A stretch of DNA of 11,608 bases from an uncultured Oscillibacter sp. (GCA_905236835.1 CAJOQY010000004.1:1-11608); one strand, 5' to 3'; shown: positions 1 to 6,748, numbered from the stretch's first letter. The notes: generated by a model not told the origin, from the sequence alone. Made by a program: numbers and translations.

Positions 1-164
1 AAATCCGTCATTTCCTGAAAATCCCGGACGCCTTTGTTCAGCCATGAGAAAATCTGCTTTCCCCTGTAAGCCGGTTCGCCGATTGTTTTCATCAAATCCG
101 CGATTTCCCGGACGGACATTGATTTTATATCTTTTATATCTTTTATATCTTTCATATCCGCCAT
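1..164 (-). CDS. rlmN: RlmN, dual-specificity rRNA/tRNA adenine C2-methyltransferase (N-terminal fragment)
   Basis: Partial gene reading leftward off the window edge; only the first 54 codons are present. RlmN is a cytosolic radical-SAM enzyme that methylates C2 of A2503 in 23S rRNA and of A37 in some tRNAs. The visible part is the family's N-terminal helical domain: after a short leader comes SVREIADLMKTIGEPAYRGK, followed by QIFSWLNKGVRDFQEMTD, which matches the usual pattern E-L-x(4)-GEPAxRxKQIFxWxYxxGVxxFxEMT. The radical-SAM CxxxCxxC lies outside the window. I chose ATG at 164 because AGGGG stands ten bases upstream, inside the end of trmN6; the ATG at 119 would give a more typical N-terminus but has no ribosome binding site. 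It starts four bases after the trmN6 stop, so the two are probably co-transcribed. Residues 3-14 come from a 9-bp tandem repeat. Confidence 0.88.
   Translation of the reverse strand, partial: MADMKDIKDIKDIKSMSVREIADLMKTIGEPAYRGKQIFSWLNKGVRDFQEMTD
123..158 (-). repeat. Four 9-bp tandem units in the 5' end of rlmN
   Basis: On the plus strand three exact copies of TTTTATATC (123-131, 132-140, 141-149) are followed by one copy with a single change, TTTCATATC (150-158). In the sense strand this reads GATATAAAA and encodes DMKDIKDIKDIK ahead of the conserved RlmN domain. The unit is a multiple of three, so copy-number changes keep the frame. It shares the ATATAAAA core seen in several leaders in this window. 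Confidence 0.95.
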
Positions 165-168
165 AGCG

Positions 169-933
169 TCAACCCCTGTTATATGGTTTTTTTATATCTT
201 CCCGAAAATAAATTTGATTGAATTCCGATGTCGGGGATCCGTCCGGCTGATATAAAATCAGCGGCCTGTCGATCAAAATCCCCGGTTTGCCGCCGCGCCG
301 GGCTTCCAGCAGAATCAAACTCGGCGCCGCGTATGAATCCCGGCAGACACAGCGCAGACGTTTCGGCTCCAGATCATGTTCCCGCAAGCGGCATAATAAA
401 TCCGTTAATCGTTCCGGTTTGTGTACCAGACAGAATTTCCCCCCGACGCGTAATATTTTAGCGGCGGCGCGGATAAAATCCGATAAATTCCCGGCGTATT
501 CCGCTCGGGCGACGCGTTTTTTCTCATCTTTTGACAAAGCGCGCCCGGACGCGGGATAATACGGCGGATTGGATACCGCCAGATCAAACGGCGGACAGAA
601 CGGCGGACCGCCCCATAAATCCCGCGAATTTATATCCCGGATGTCCGCTTGTATCGTATGAAAACGATCCGTCAACTGATTTTCTTCCGCGCATTGATTC
701 GCCAGCTTTACCGCCTCCGGCAGGATTTCCAAACCCGTGATATAAATATCCGGCTGACGCTGAAATAAAATCATGCTTAACAATCCCGCGCCGCTTCCCA
801 GATCGCAAATCCGCGTATGGGCTTTTAATTCCGGCGCGGACGCGATTAAAAACGTATCCAGCCCCGGCGGAAATAACGCGTCATCCCAGACAAAACGAAA
901 GCCGTCCGGCTTTAAATATTCCCAATGTTCCAT
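169..933 (-). CDS. trmN6: TrmN6-type tRNA1(Val) adenine(37)-N6-methyltransferase
   Basis: A 254-residue Rossmann-fold, SAM-dependent methyltransferase (YabB/TrmN6/YfiC family, usually about 245-255 residues). The SAM-binding motif I is DLGSGAG at residues 44-50, the acidic motif II is in GLEILPEA (67-74), and the adenine-N6 catalytic motif IV is NPPY at 122-125, preceded by DLAVS. NPPY marks N6-adenine or glutamine methylation, and the full-length similarity favours methylation of A37 in tRNA1(Val). The rlmN gene begins four bases after the stop, so two RNA-methylation genes sit in tandem. The only usable start is the ATG at 933, yet the 30 bases before it are A/T only and carry no Shine-Dalgarno sequence. 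The exact tRNA target is inferred from family membership; a related N6-adenine or PrmC-like activity is less likely. Confidence 0.85.
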   Translation of the reverse strand: MEHWEYLKPDGFRFVWDDALFPPGLDTFLIASAPELKAHTRICDLGSGAGLLSMILFQRQPDIYITGLEILPEAVKLANQCAEENQLTDRFHTIQADIRDINSRDLWGGPPFCPPFDLAVSNPPYYPASGRALSKDEKKRVARAEYAGNLSDFIRAAAKILRVGGKFCLVHKPERLTDLLCRLREHDLEPKRLRCVCRDSYAAPSLILLEARRGGKPGILIDRPLILYQPDGSPTSEFNQIYFREDIKKPYNRG

Positions 934-949
934 TTTTATATTTTTTATA

Positions 950-967
950 TTTTTTAATATTAAAAAA
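950..967. repeat. 18-bp A/T palindrome in the trmN6 leader
   Basis: Six T, AATATT, six A: a perfect palindrome made only of A and T, in the 51-base gap between the lipoprotein stop and the trmN6 start. It could be a weak hairpin, a bent-DNA element or simply low-complexity spacer. No function can be assigned. Confidence 0.7.
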
Positions 968-986
968 ATATCAATCCATATGGATT
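962..986 (-). terminator. Weak candidate terminator after the lipoprotein gene
   Basis: On the minus strand the 14-bp palindrome AATCCATATGGATT (973-986) overlaps the lipoprotein stop codon and is followed, after GATA, by seven T (968-962). A five-pair stem with a four-base loop plus a U run has the layout of an intrinsic terminator, but the stem has only two G-C pairs. Partial read-through into trmN6 is likely. Confidence 0.35.
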
Positions 987-1533
987 ACGGCCAGACCGCG
1001 TTTTTTTCCCGCCCGCATTTTGTATAGCCTTCCGCTTCCAGTTCCGCGAAACTTTTGTTTGTCGTCGCGTAATTTTCCGGTTTGATCTTCTTGACCTCCG
1101 AACAGCTTGGATGATGTACTTTATGCGTATTGAGATTTAAAACATATTGATCTTCCGTCTCCTGCTGTTCCGGAATATTATATCTGTTAAAATTACTCGC
1201 GTTTCCCGCGTCTGAGGCGGCGTTCTCCTGTTCCGGACGCGGCGTCGCTGTCGGCTCCGGCGTGGGCGTTGGCTCCGGCGTCGCTGTTGGCTCCGGCGTG
1301 GGCGTCGGCTCCGGTGTGGATGTTGGCTCCGGCGTGGGCGTTGGCTCCGGCGTCGCTGTCGGCTCCGGCGTGGGCGTTGGATCCAGTGTGGATGTCGGCT
1401 CCGGCGTCGCTGTCGCTTCCAACGTCGTCTCTTTCACGGGTTCAAATGTTCCGGATTGCGTGTTTCCGCCGCAGGCCGCCAAAGAAAAAGCCAATAACCC
1501 CGCAAAAACCGCCGCAAGCGTTCTTTTTTTCAT
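985..1533 (-). CDS. Surface lipoprotein with Thr-Pro-Glu-Pro linker and C-terminal Ada-like metal-binding domain
   Basis: A 182-residue secreted lipoprotein. Residues 1-21 form a type II signal peptide: MKKR, a hydrophobic stretch, then lipobox LAAC with the lipidated cysteine at 21. Residues about 42-100 are a spacer of alternating TPEP and TPTP/TAT units, which would hold the rest away from the membrane. Residues 129-173 (QYVLNLNTHKVHHPSC, then EGYTKC) resemble the small domain that often ends Clostridial surface proteins and nucleases, usually YVxNxNTxxFHxPxCxxV...GYxPCxxC. The final CxxC is broken here: after C173 comes GREKNAVWP and the stop, so the last cysteine is missing and metal binding may be lost or changed. 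AAGGA lies ten bases before the ATG, and a consensus promoter lies upstream. The specific role is unknown; cell-surface location is the firm inference. Confidence 0.8.
   Translation of the reverse strand: MKKRTLAAVFAGLLAFSLAACGGNTQSGTFEPVKETTLEATATPEPTSTLDPTPTPEPTATPEPTPTPEPTSTPEPTPTPEPTATPEPTPTPEPTATPRPEQENAASDAGNASNFNRYNIPEQQETEDQYVLNLNTHKVHHPSCSEVKKIKPENYATTNKSFAELEAEGYTKCGREKNAVWP
1241..1420 (-). repeat. Ten 18-bp tandem units encoding the TPEP linker
   Basis: Ten consecutive 18-bp units with no gaps (1241-1258 through 1403-1420), most ending GGCTCC on the plus strand and differing mainly in the middle (GTCGCTGTC, GTGGGCGTT, GTGGATGTT types). Each encodes six residues of the Pro-Thr-rich spacer in the lipoprotein. 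The types partly alternate, which suggests duplication of 36-bp double units. In-frame length variation between strains is likely. Confidence 0.95.
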
Positions 1534-1626
1534 CGCGCATCGTTCCTTTTATTTAATTGATAAATTTGTAAATTATGATAATCAATCTGTTTTCCCGCGA
1601 TTGTGAAACGTAATCTGACGATGAAA

Positions 1627-1654
1627 ATTATACGGATTTCGGCGGGATTGTCAA
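1627..1654 (-). promoter_or_regulatory. Consensus housekeeping promoter for the lipoprotein gene
   Basis: On the minus strand TTGACA (1654-1649), a 16-base spacer, and TATAAT (1632-1627): both hexamers are perfect matches to the sigma-A/sigma-70 consensus. Transcription would start near 1620, giving a leader of roughly 85-90 bases before the lipoprotein ATG at 1533. Confidence 0.85.
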
Positions 1655-1692
1655 GCCGCGAACCATGGGCGCGCGCTGTATTTTATCCGGAG

Positions 1693-1721
1693 TTGACAAG
1701 ATTAAGACGGGGAAGTATAAT
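1693..1721 (+). promoter_or_regulatory. Consensus housekeeping promoter for relA
   Basis: TTGACA (1693-1698), a 17-base spacer, and TATAAT (1716-1721): an ideal sigma-A promoter. Start of transcription near 1728 gives a leader of about 45 bases ending in the strong Shine-Dalgarno AGGGGGTGA (1758-1766), seven bases and well placed before the relA ATG at 1773. The -35 box lies 38 bases from the divergent -35 box of the lipoprotein promoter. Confidence 0.88.
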
Positions 1722-1772
1722 TAAACAAAACAAATATATATATTCGCAAATCATATCAGGGGGTGATTTCTC

Positions 1773-4040
1773 ATGACCGTGTGGGAACAGTATCAACAGT
1801 TGGAAGCCGACATACGCGGCTATAATCCGTCCGCGAATCTGGACCGCATTCATGACGCGTTCGCTTACGCCAATATGGCCCACAGCGGACAAAAACGCAA
1901 AAGCGGAGAGCCTTATATTATTCACCCGATTGCTGTCGCCCGGATTGTGGCGGGGGAACTGCGCCTTGACTCGGAGTCGATAGAGGCCGCCCTGCTTCAT
2001 GATGTCATTGAGGACACCCCCGCCACACATGAGGATATAGCCCGCCTGTTTTCCGTCAAAATCGCGGATCTCGTGGAAGGCGTCAGCAAGCTGACCAGAA
2101 TGCGCTACGCCGCGACGATGGAAGAGGAACAGATGGAAAATTTCCGAAAAATGCTGTTCGCCATGAGCAAGGATATTCGGGTAATTTTGATTAAAATCGC
2201 CGACAGGCTGCATAATATGCGGACGATGGATTATCAAAAACCCGTGAAACAGCGCCAAAAATCGTTTGAGACGATGGAAATCTACGCGCCAATCGCGCAC
2301 AGGCTGGGAATGCAGAAAATCAAATGGGAATTGGAAGATCTGTCTTTAAAATATCTGGACCCGGTCGGTTATCAGGAAATCGCCTATAAGCTGGAAGAGG
2401 AACTGCCGCGCTATGAAGTCATGATGCAGCAGATGCAGGCGAAGATTTATAATCATTTATGCGCCATGGGGATTTCCGGCGAGGTGTTTTACCGGCTGAA
2501 ACACCCGTATTCGATTTATCGCAAAACGATTATGCGGGGACGGACGCTGGATGAAATTTATGATATGTTCGCGTTCCGCGTCGTCGTGGACACGGTTCAG
2601 CATTGTTATTATGTTCTGGGCATGATTCACGAGATTTTCACGCCGATTCAGGATAGATTTAAAGATTATATCGGCAATCCCAAGCCGAACGGCTATCAGT
2701 CGCTGCATACGGCGATTATGGGGGACCGGGGATTTCCGATTGAGGTCCAGATCCGGACGCGGGAAATGCACGAGGAGGCCGAATACGGTATCGCGGCGCA
2801 TTGGCTGTATAAACAAAACGGCGTCGGCGCGGGTACGGAAGAGAGATATGAATGGGTTCGGCGTCTGCTGGAAAATCAGGAGGGCGCGGACGCGGAAGAT
2901 TATATTCATTCTTTGAAAGTGGATTTATTTAATGACAAAGTATTCGCGTTTACGCCCAAAGGCGATGTCAGAGGGCTTCCGGCGGAGGCGACGCCGATTG
3001 ATTTCGCTTACGCGATTCACTCGGATATAGGCAATCAAATGACCGGCGCGAAAGTCAACGGTCGTCTTGTGCCGTTGAACACGACGCTGAAAAGCGGCGA
3101 CGTGGTGCAGATTATTACGTCGGCATCGTCCAGAGGCCCAAGCCGGGACTGGATGCGAATCGCCAAATCCAGCGACGCGCGGAGTAAAATCCGCCAATGG
3201 CTGAAGAAAAACCGCCGCGATGAGATTGTCGCCTATGGCCGTTCCGCCTTTGAATCGGAATTGAAACAATGCGGACTGCGTCCGCGTGATGTCATGGTCC
3301 CGGAGATTCTGTCGATTTTACTGCGCAACACGCCGTTTCAGACGCTGGATGATTTATACGCGTCGATTGGCTGCGGCGGCTATACGGCGCAAAAAGCCGT
3401 GATGAGAATTGACAGCGAATTAAAGCGCGCCCAGAAAGAACGGGAAAAAGAACAGGAAGAAAATAAAAACGCGCAAGAGAGTAAAAATCATCAGCCGGAT
3501 GAGCCGGGCGCGTATATCCGGGGATGGTCCCGGCGTCAATCGGGCGATATGGAGATCAAAAACAGCGAAGTCTCATCCGGGAAAAGCGAACAAGGCATTA
3601 TTGTCGAGGATCTTGATAACTGTCTTGTCAAATTTTCCCGTTGCTGTACGCCGGTGCCGGGCGATGAGATTATCGGCTTTATCACGCGGGGACACGGCGT
3701 GTCTGTCCATCGCGCGGACTGCCCCAACGCGTCGGAAGAACGCCGCTTGAAAATGCCGGACCGCTGGATTCCCGTCTCATGGGGCAAAAATGTCAATGAA
3801 AGTTATCCCACAACGCTGGAAGCGGTCTGCAAAGACAGAGACAATCTGGCGCGGGATATTACGGCGGCGCTGTCAAACGCGAAAACGAGCCTTCGCGGGG
3901 TCAGTATCCGCGCCACGGACGACGATTTCGCGCTGTGCCATCTTGATCTGCGCATTCGCGATTCCAAAGAATTACAGGCGATTATCAAGAAATTATATCA
4001 GGTCTCCGGCGTATTAAATATCACGCGTCCCGCCGGATAA
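1773..4040 (+). CDS. relA: Bifunctional (p)ppGpp synthetase/hydrolase, RelA/SpoT family
   Basis: A 755-residue long RSH enzyme of normal length that makes ppGpp from ATP and GDP/GTP during starvation and can also degrade it. Domains in order: HD hydrolase, about residues 25-180, with metal ligands HD at 76-77 and ED at 80-81 and the IADRLHNMRT motif near 142-151; synthetase, about 235-345, with RFKD at 295-298, NGYQSLHT at 306-313 and EVQIRT at 324-329; TGS domain 387-449; helical region; a charged Lys/Glu/Asn linker 549-600; zinc-finger/RIS domain with RCCTPVPGDE at 623-632; ACT domain from about 678 to the end. RFKD, rather than the ExDD of synthetase-only RelA, and the intact HD site point to a bifunctional enzyme. 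It has its own consensus promoter and leads a likely operon with the hydrolase gene, 18 bases downstream, and hemZ. The tRNA deacylase gene dtd that often follows relA is absent. Confidence 0.96.
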   Translation: MTVWEQYQQLEADIRGYNPSANLDRIHDAFAYANMAHSGQKRKSGEPYIIHPIAVARIVAGELRLDSESIEAALLHDVIEDTPATHEDIARLFSVKIADLVEGVSKLTRMRYAATMEEEQMENFRKMLFAMSKDIRVILIKIADRLHNMRTMDYQKPVKQRQKSFETMEIYAPIAHRLGMQKIKWELEDLSLKYLDPVGYQEIAYKLEEELPRYEVMMQQMQAKIYNHLCAMGISGEVFYRLKHPYSIYRKTIMRGRTLDEIYDMFAFRVVVDTVQHCYYVLGMIHEIFTPIQDRFKDYIGNPKPNGYQSLHTAIMGDRGFPIEVQIRTREMHEEAEYGIAAHWLYKQNGVGAGTEERYEWVRRLLENQEGADAEDYIHSLKVDLFNDKVFAFTPKGDVRGLPAEATPIDFAYAIHSDIGNQMTGAKVNGRLVPLNTTLKSGDVVQIITSASSRGPSRDWMRIAKSSDARSKIRQWLKKNRRDEIVAYGRSAFESELKQCGLRPRDVMVPEILSILLRNTPFQTLDDLYASIGCGGYTAQKAVMRIDSELKRAQKEREKEQEENKNAQESKNHQPDEPGAYIRGWSRRQSGDMEIKNSEVSSGKSEQGIIVEDLDNCLVKFSRCCTPVPGDEIIGFITRGHGVSVHRADCPNASEERRLKMPDRWIPVSWGKNVNESYPTTLEAVCKDRDNLARDITAALSNAKTSLRGVSIRATDDDFALCHLDLRIRDSKELQAIIKKLYQVSGVLNITRPAG

Positions 4041-4058
4041 AGGGGAAAAAGAACTTCT

Positions 4059-4676
4059 ATGGAGATTAGATATTTAACCGTCGGGCCGATTGAGACGAAT
4101 TGTTATATTTTATGCGATGAGAAAAATAAAATCTGCGCCGTGATTGATCCCGGCGCGGAGGCGAGATATATTATACGCGCCGTGGAATCCGCGGGTTGTA
4201 CGCCTGAAAAGATTTTACTGACGCACGGGCATTATGACCATACGGGCGGCATTGAGGATTTGCGCGGACGCTGGCCGGATTTGAAAGTTTATTTACATCG
4301 CGCGGATCGTGAGGCAGGCGATATAATGCCGTCGATTTTCCCGCCCGTGCCGGATACGGAGGATTACGGCGAAGGGGATAATATTTTCATCGGCGATCTG
4401 ACGGTGAATGTACTTGACACGCCGGGACATTCCAAAGGTTCTGTGATATTGCGATGTGAAAACGCGCTGTTCACGGGCGACACGTTATTCGCGGGCGACT
4501 GCGGACGGACGGATTTATACGGCGGCGATATGAATGAAATGCTCGCGTCTTTAAAACGGATCGGCGGACTGGACGGGGATTTTCTGATCCTGCCCGGACA
4601 CGGGGAAACTTCCAATCTGGATCATGAAAAGTTAAATAATCCGTGGCTGCGTCAGGCTTTGCGGTTATATTTTTAA
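4059..4676 (+). CDS. Metallo-beta-lactamase-fold hydrolase, glyoxalase-II-like (YcbL/YqgX type)
   Basis: A 205-residue cytosolic metallo-hydrolase. The zinc motif THGHYDHTGG at 55-64 gives H56, H58, D60 and H61; the remaining ligands are H124 in TPGHSKGS, bridging D141 in FTGDTLF, and H181 in LPGHGE, so the binuclear site is complete. The short length, without the C-terminal substrate domain of classical glyoxalase II, matches the YcbL/YqgX type, which can cleave S-lactoylglutathione-like thioesters; the natural substrate in glutathione-poor anaerobes is uncertain. It begins 18 bases after relA with AAGGGG upstream, and hemZ follows after 53 bases. The relA - hydrolase - hemZ order is a familiar Clostridial arrangement, but no shared pathway is established. 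Confidence 0.9.
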   Translation: MEIRYLTVGPIETNCYILCDEKNKICAVIDPGAEARYIIRAVESAGCTPEKILLTHGHYDHTGGIEDLRGRWPDLKVYLHRADREAGDIMPSIFPPVPDTEDYGEGDNIFIGDLTVNVLDTPGHSKGSVILRCENALFTGDTLFAGDCGRTDLYGGDMNEMLASLKRIGGLDGDFLILPGHGETSNLDHEKLNNPWLRQALRLYF

Positions 4677-4679
4677 AAT

Positions 4680-4701
4680 AAATTTAAATTAAATTTAAAT
4701 T
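4680..4701 (+). repeat. Two 11-bp direct repeats in the hemZ leader
   Basis: AAATTTAAATT occurs twice in a row (4680-4690, 4691-4701), followed by AAAATAAAA and the hemZ Shine-Dalgarno AGGAGA (4713-4718). A related AATTTA repeat recurs inside hemZ at 6014-6030. Low-complexity spacer; no function is evident. Confidence 0.85.
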
Positions 4702-4729
4702 AAAATAAAATCAGGAGATTATATTTAAT

Positions 4730-6241
4730 ATGAAATTAGACCTGAGGGGCCATCAGGAAAAATATGTGATTGAGCAAAGTATGTTGAATCTTTTTCCGGG
4801 GGAACTGCCCGTTTACGGGACTGTCACGGATTTGGATAAAAATAATAATAATAATAATTACGCGATTGTAAGTTCGCGGGAAGAAAATATAAATAATAAT
4901 AATATAAAATTCCGGGTATCGGTGGAGATAAAATATCATAACGGATTGGGCGAAAGCGGTTGTGAGGAAATTTTATCCGGCGATGAATATCAACAAGAGG
5001 GACAGCGGCGTTACTGGCTGGGATATTGCTTTTTTATGGCGGCGCGGAAAATATTAAAAATCACGCCGCCTTGGGGAATGTTAAGCGGCGTCCGGCCTGA
5101 TAAGATTATCACGCGGGCATTGTTATCCGGCGAAAGCGAGGCGGACGCGGAAAAAATATTGCGGGAAAAATATTTCGTCTCCCCGGACCGCGCGGCAATG
5201 GCGTTACAAACTGGCCGCGCCGCGTTTGAGGCGAAACGGGAATTGAATATTCAGGACATATGCGTTTATATCGGCGTTCCGTTCTGTCCGACGCGGTGCG
5301 CGTATTGTTCATTTGTCAGTCAATCCGTGGAGAAGTCGTATGGATTCATCGCGCCCTACGCGGACGCGCTGAAAGAGGAAATACAGGCGGGCGGAAAGCT
5401 GATCCGGGATTTGAATTTACACGTCCGGGCGGTGTACATGGGCGGCGGGACGCCCACGACGTTCAATCCGGCGCAACTGGAAAAAATCCTGCGGGCGGTT
5501 TATGATAATTTTGATCTGTCGCGCCGCCGGGAATTCACGGTGGAGGCCGGACGCCCCGACACGATTACGGAAGAAAAATTAAAAGTTTTAAAAGATTATG
5601 ATATTACGCGGATTTCAATCAATCCGCAGTCGATGAATGATCAAGTATTACAGGCCATCGGGCGGCGGCACACGGCGGAAGATATCATCCGCGCGATGAA
5701 TCTGGCGGCGCGCGCGGGATTTGATAATATTAATATGGATTTCATCGCCGGACTGCCGGAGGATACCCCGGCGGGATTCGCGAAAACATTAAACGCCTGT
5801 TTGAAATTTCAGCCGGGGAATATCACAATTCATACGCTGGCGTTAAAAAAAGGAAGCCGCGTTCTGACGGAAAATTTATCCGTCCCGGACGCGGCGGACG
5901 TGGCGAAGATGTTGGATTACGCGGCGGAGAGATTAAATCGCGCCGGATATGAGCCGTATTATTTATATCGCCAAAAATATATGTCAGGCAGTTTTGAGAA
6001 TACCGGATGGCGGAATTTAAATTTAAATTTCGACGCGGGATGTTTATATAATATCTGCGAAATGTCGGAATTATGCGGCATTATCGCCTTTGGCGCGGGC
6101 GGCGCGACGAAATTGGTCAAGTCGGATCAGAAACGGACGGAAATCAAGAGATTGTTTCATTCCAAATATCCGGAGGATTATCTGGCGCGGCCCGACAAAT
6201 GGCGGGAAATTTTGCGTCAAATCGCGGATTTTTATAAATAA
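4730..6241 (+). CDS. hemZ: HemZ, oxygen-independent coproporphyrinogen III oxidase-like radical-SAM protein
   Basis: A 503-residue radical-SAM protein of the HemZ branch, which uses an iron-sulfur cluster and SAM for oxidative decarboxylation of coproporphyrinogen III in anaerobic haem synthesis. Residues 1-170 are the HemZ-specific N-terminal domain, including GMLSGVRPDKI at 116-126. The cluster motif is PFCPTRCAYCSF with C186, C190 and C193; the SAM-binding GGGTPT is at 238-243; SINPQSMND-type and MDFIAGLPEDT motifs follow. No other haem gene is nearby, and many Clostridia keep hemZ without a full haem pathway, so the physiological substrate is open. Three low-complexity insertions stand out: six Asn at 38-43, NINNNN at 53-58 and NLNLNF at 429-434, all in regions likely to be surface loops. 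AGGAGA lies 11 bases before the ATG. Third gene of the relA operon. Confidence 0.92.
   Translation: MKLDLRGHQEKYVIEQSMLNLFPGELPVYGTVTDLDKNNNNNNYAIVSSREENINNNNIKFRVSVEIKYHNGLGESGCEEILSGDEYQQEGQRRYWLGYCFFMAARKILKITPPWGMLSGVRPDKIITRALLSGESEADAEKILREKYFVSPDRAAMALQTGRAAFEAKRELNIQDICVYIGVPFCPTRCAYCSFVSQSVEKSYGFIAPYADALKEEIQAGGKLIRDLNLHVRAVYMGGGTPTTFNPAQLEKILRAVYDNFDLSRRREFTVEAGRPDTITEEKLKVLKDYDITRISINPQSMNDQVLQAIGRRHTAEDIIRAMNLAARAGFDNINMDFIAGLPEDTPAGFAKTLNACLKFQPGNITIHTLALKKGSRVLTENLSVPDAADVAKMLDYAAERLNRAGYEPYYLYRQKYMSGSFENTGWRNLNLNFDAGCLYNICEMSELCGIIAFGAGGATKLVKSDQKRTEIKRLFHSKYPEDYLARPDKWREILRQIADFYK
4841..4909 (+). repeat. AAT trinucleotide runs inside hemZ
   Basis: Six AAT codons in a row (4841-4858) and, 27 bases later, AAT ATA, four AAT, ATA AAA (4886-4909). 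They code for polyasparagine in the N-terminal domain of HemZ. The surrounding hemZ sequence uses GC-rich codons, so these tracts are compositionally foreign to it. Confidence 0.95.
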
Positions 6242-6287
6242 ATATTATAAATAAATAATAATTTTAAAATCGCGTGTGATTGCGAAA

Positions 6288-6333
6288 TTTTAACAGGAAT
6301 TTAATATTTTATAATCTCTGGATAATATATAAT
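6288..6333 (+). promoter_or_regulatory. Candidate promoter region before the zinc-ribbon gene
   Basis: Two exact TATAAT boxes lie in the 117-base A/T-rich gap after hemZ, at 6310-6315 and 6328-6333. The first has TTTTAA at a 16-base spacing (6288-6293); the second has only TATTTT at 17 bases. Both -35 boxes are poor, and TATAAT is common by chance in such A/T-rich DNA, so this is a weak call that mainly marks a likely transcription restart after the relA operon. Confidence 0.3.
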
Positions 6334-6358
6334 ACAGGCAGTCGGGAGGGCATGAGAT

Positions 6359-6748
6359 ATGGATGAATTATATAGTCTGCTGGACAGCGTGAAAAAGACC
6401 GCCGAAGCCGCCGGGGAAACGGCGTCGAACGCCGCGTATCTGGCGGGGAAAAAGAGCGGGGAGATTCTTGACGCCGCGAAATTGAATTTCAAAATCGCCG
6501 GATTGAAAAATGACGTGAAAAGCGCGCTTCTTGAAATCGGCGGGATGATTTATCAAACGCATAGCGGCGGGGAGGACAATCAGGAAATTTTATTGGAAAA
6601 ACTGCGGGAAATTGATGTTTTAAAGGCCGAAATCGCGGAACTGGAAATCCGGACGGGCCGGGCGGAAAAGATTGATACCTGTCCGGCGTGCGGCGCGGAA
6701 TTGAAATCCGATCACGCGTATTGCGGCCACTGCGGGGCGAAGTTATAA
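6359..6748 (+). CDS. Small helical protein with C-terminal zinc ribbon
   Basis: A 129-residue protein of no assigned function. Residues 1-100 are predicted from composition to be helical, with Ala-, Lys- and Glu-rich heptad-like stretches (about 75-103 could be a short coiled coil). Residues 108-125 form a zinc ribbon, CPAC then CGHC, ending GAKL. Similar proteins (helical N-terminus plus DUF-type double-CxxC tail) are scattered in Clostridia, and the tail resembles the zinc-ribbon found on membrane and stress proteins, but here no membrane segment is visible. The start is fixed by GGAGGG (6345-6350) eight bases before the ATG; an earlier ATG at 6352 stops after four codons. It stands alone between hemZ and the flippase, with A/T-rich gaps on both sides. 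Confidence 0.8.
   Translation: MDELYSLLDSVKKTAEAAGETASNAAYLAGKKSGEILDAAKLNFKIAGLKNDVKSALLEIGGMIYQTHSGGEDNQEILLEKLREIDVLKAEIAELEIRTGRAEKIDTCPACGAELKSDHAYCGHCGAKL

Noticed and set aside
985..1017. Frameshift in the A7 tract that would restore the lost cysteine of the lipoprotein
   Set aside because: Reading the end in the other two frames gives no CxxC, so a single indel does not rescue it.
1241..1420. CRISPR-like regular repeat array
   Set aside because: Units are 18 bp with no spacers and encode a Thr-Pro-Glu-Pro linker in frame.
1262..1606. Long plus-strand open frame rich in Gly, Val and Ser opposite the lipoprotein
   Set aside because: It is the antisense reading of the 18-bp repeats; the minus-strand frame has a signal peptide, lipobox, ribosome site and consensus promoter.
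4736..4939. Minus-strand frame rich in Ile opposite the start of hemZ
   Set aside because: It is the antisense reading of the AAT runs, with no ribosome site or recognisable domain.
6266..6291. Hairpin AAAATCGC...GCGAAATTTT after hemZ as terminator
   Set aside because: The stem needs a two-base bulge, is mostly A-T, and has no T run after it.
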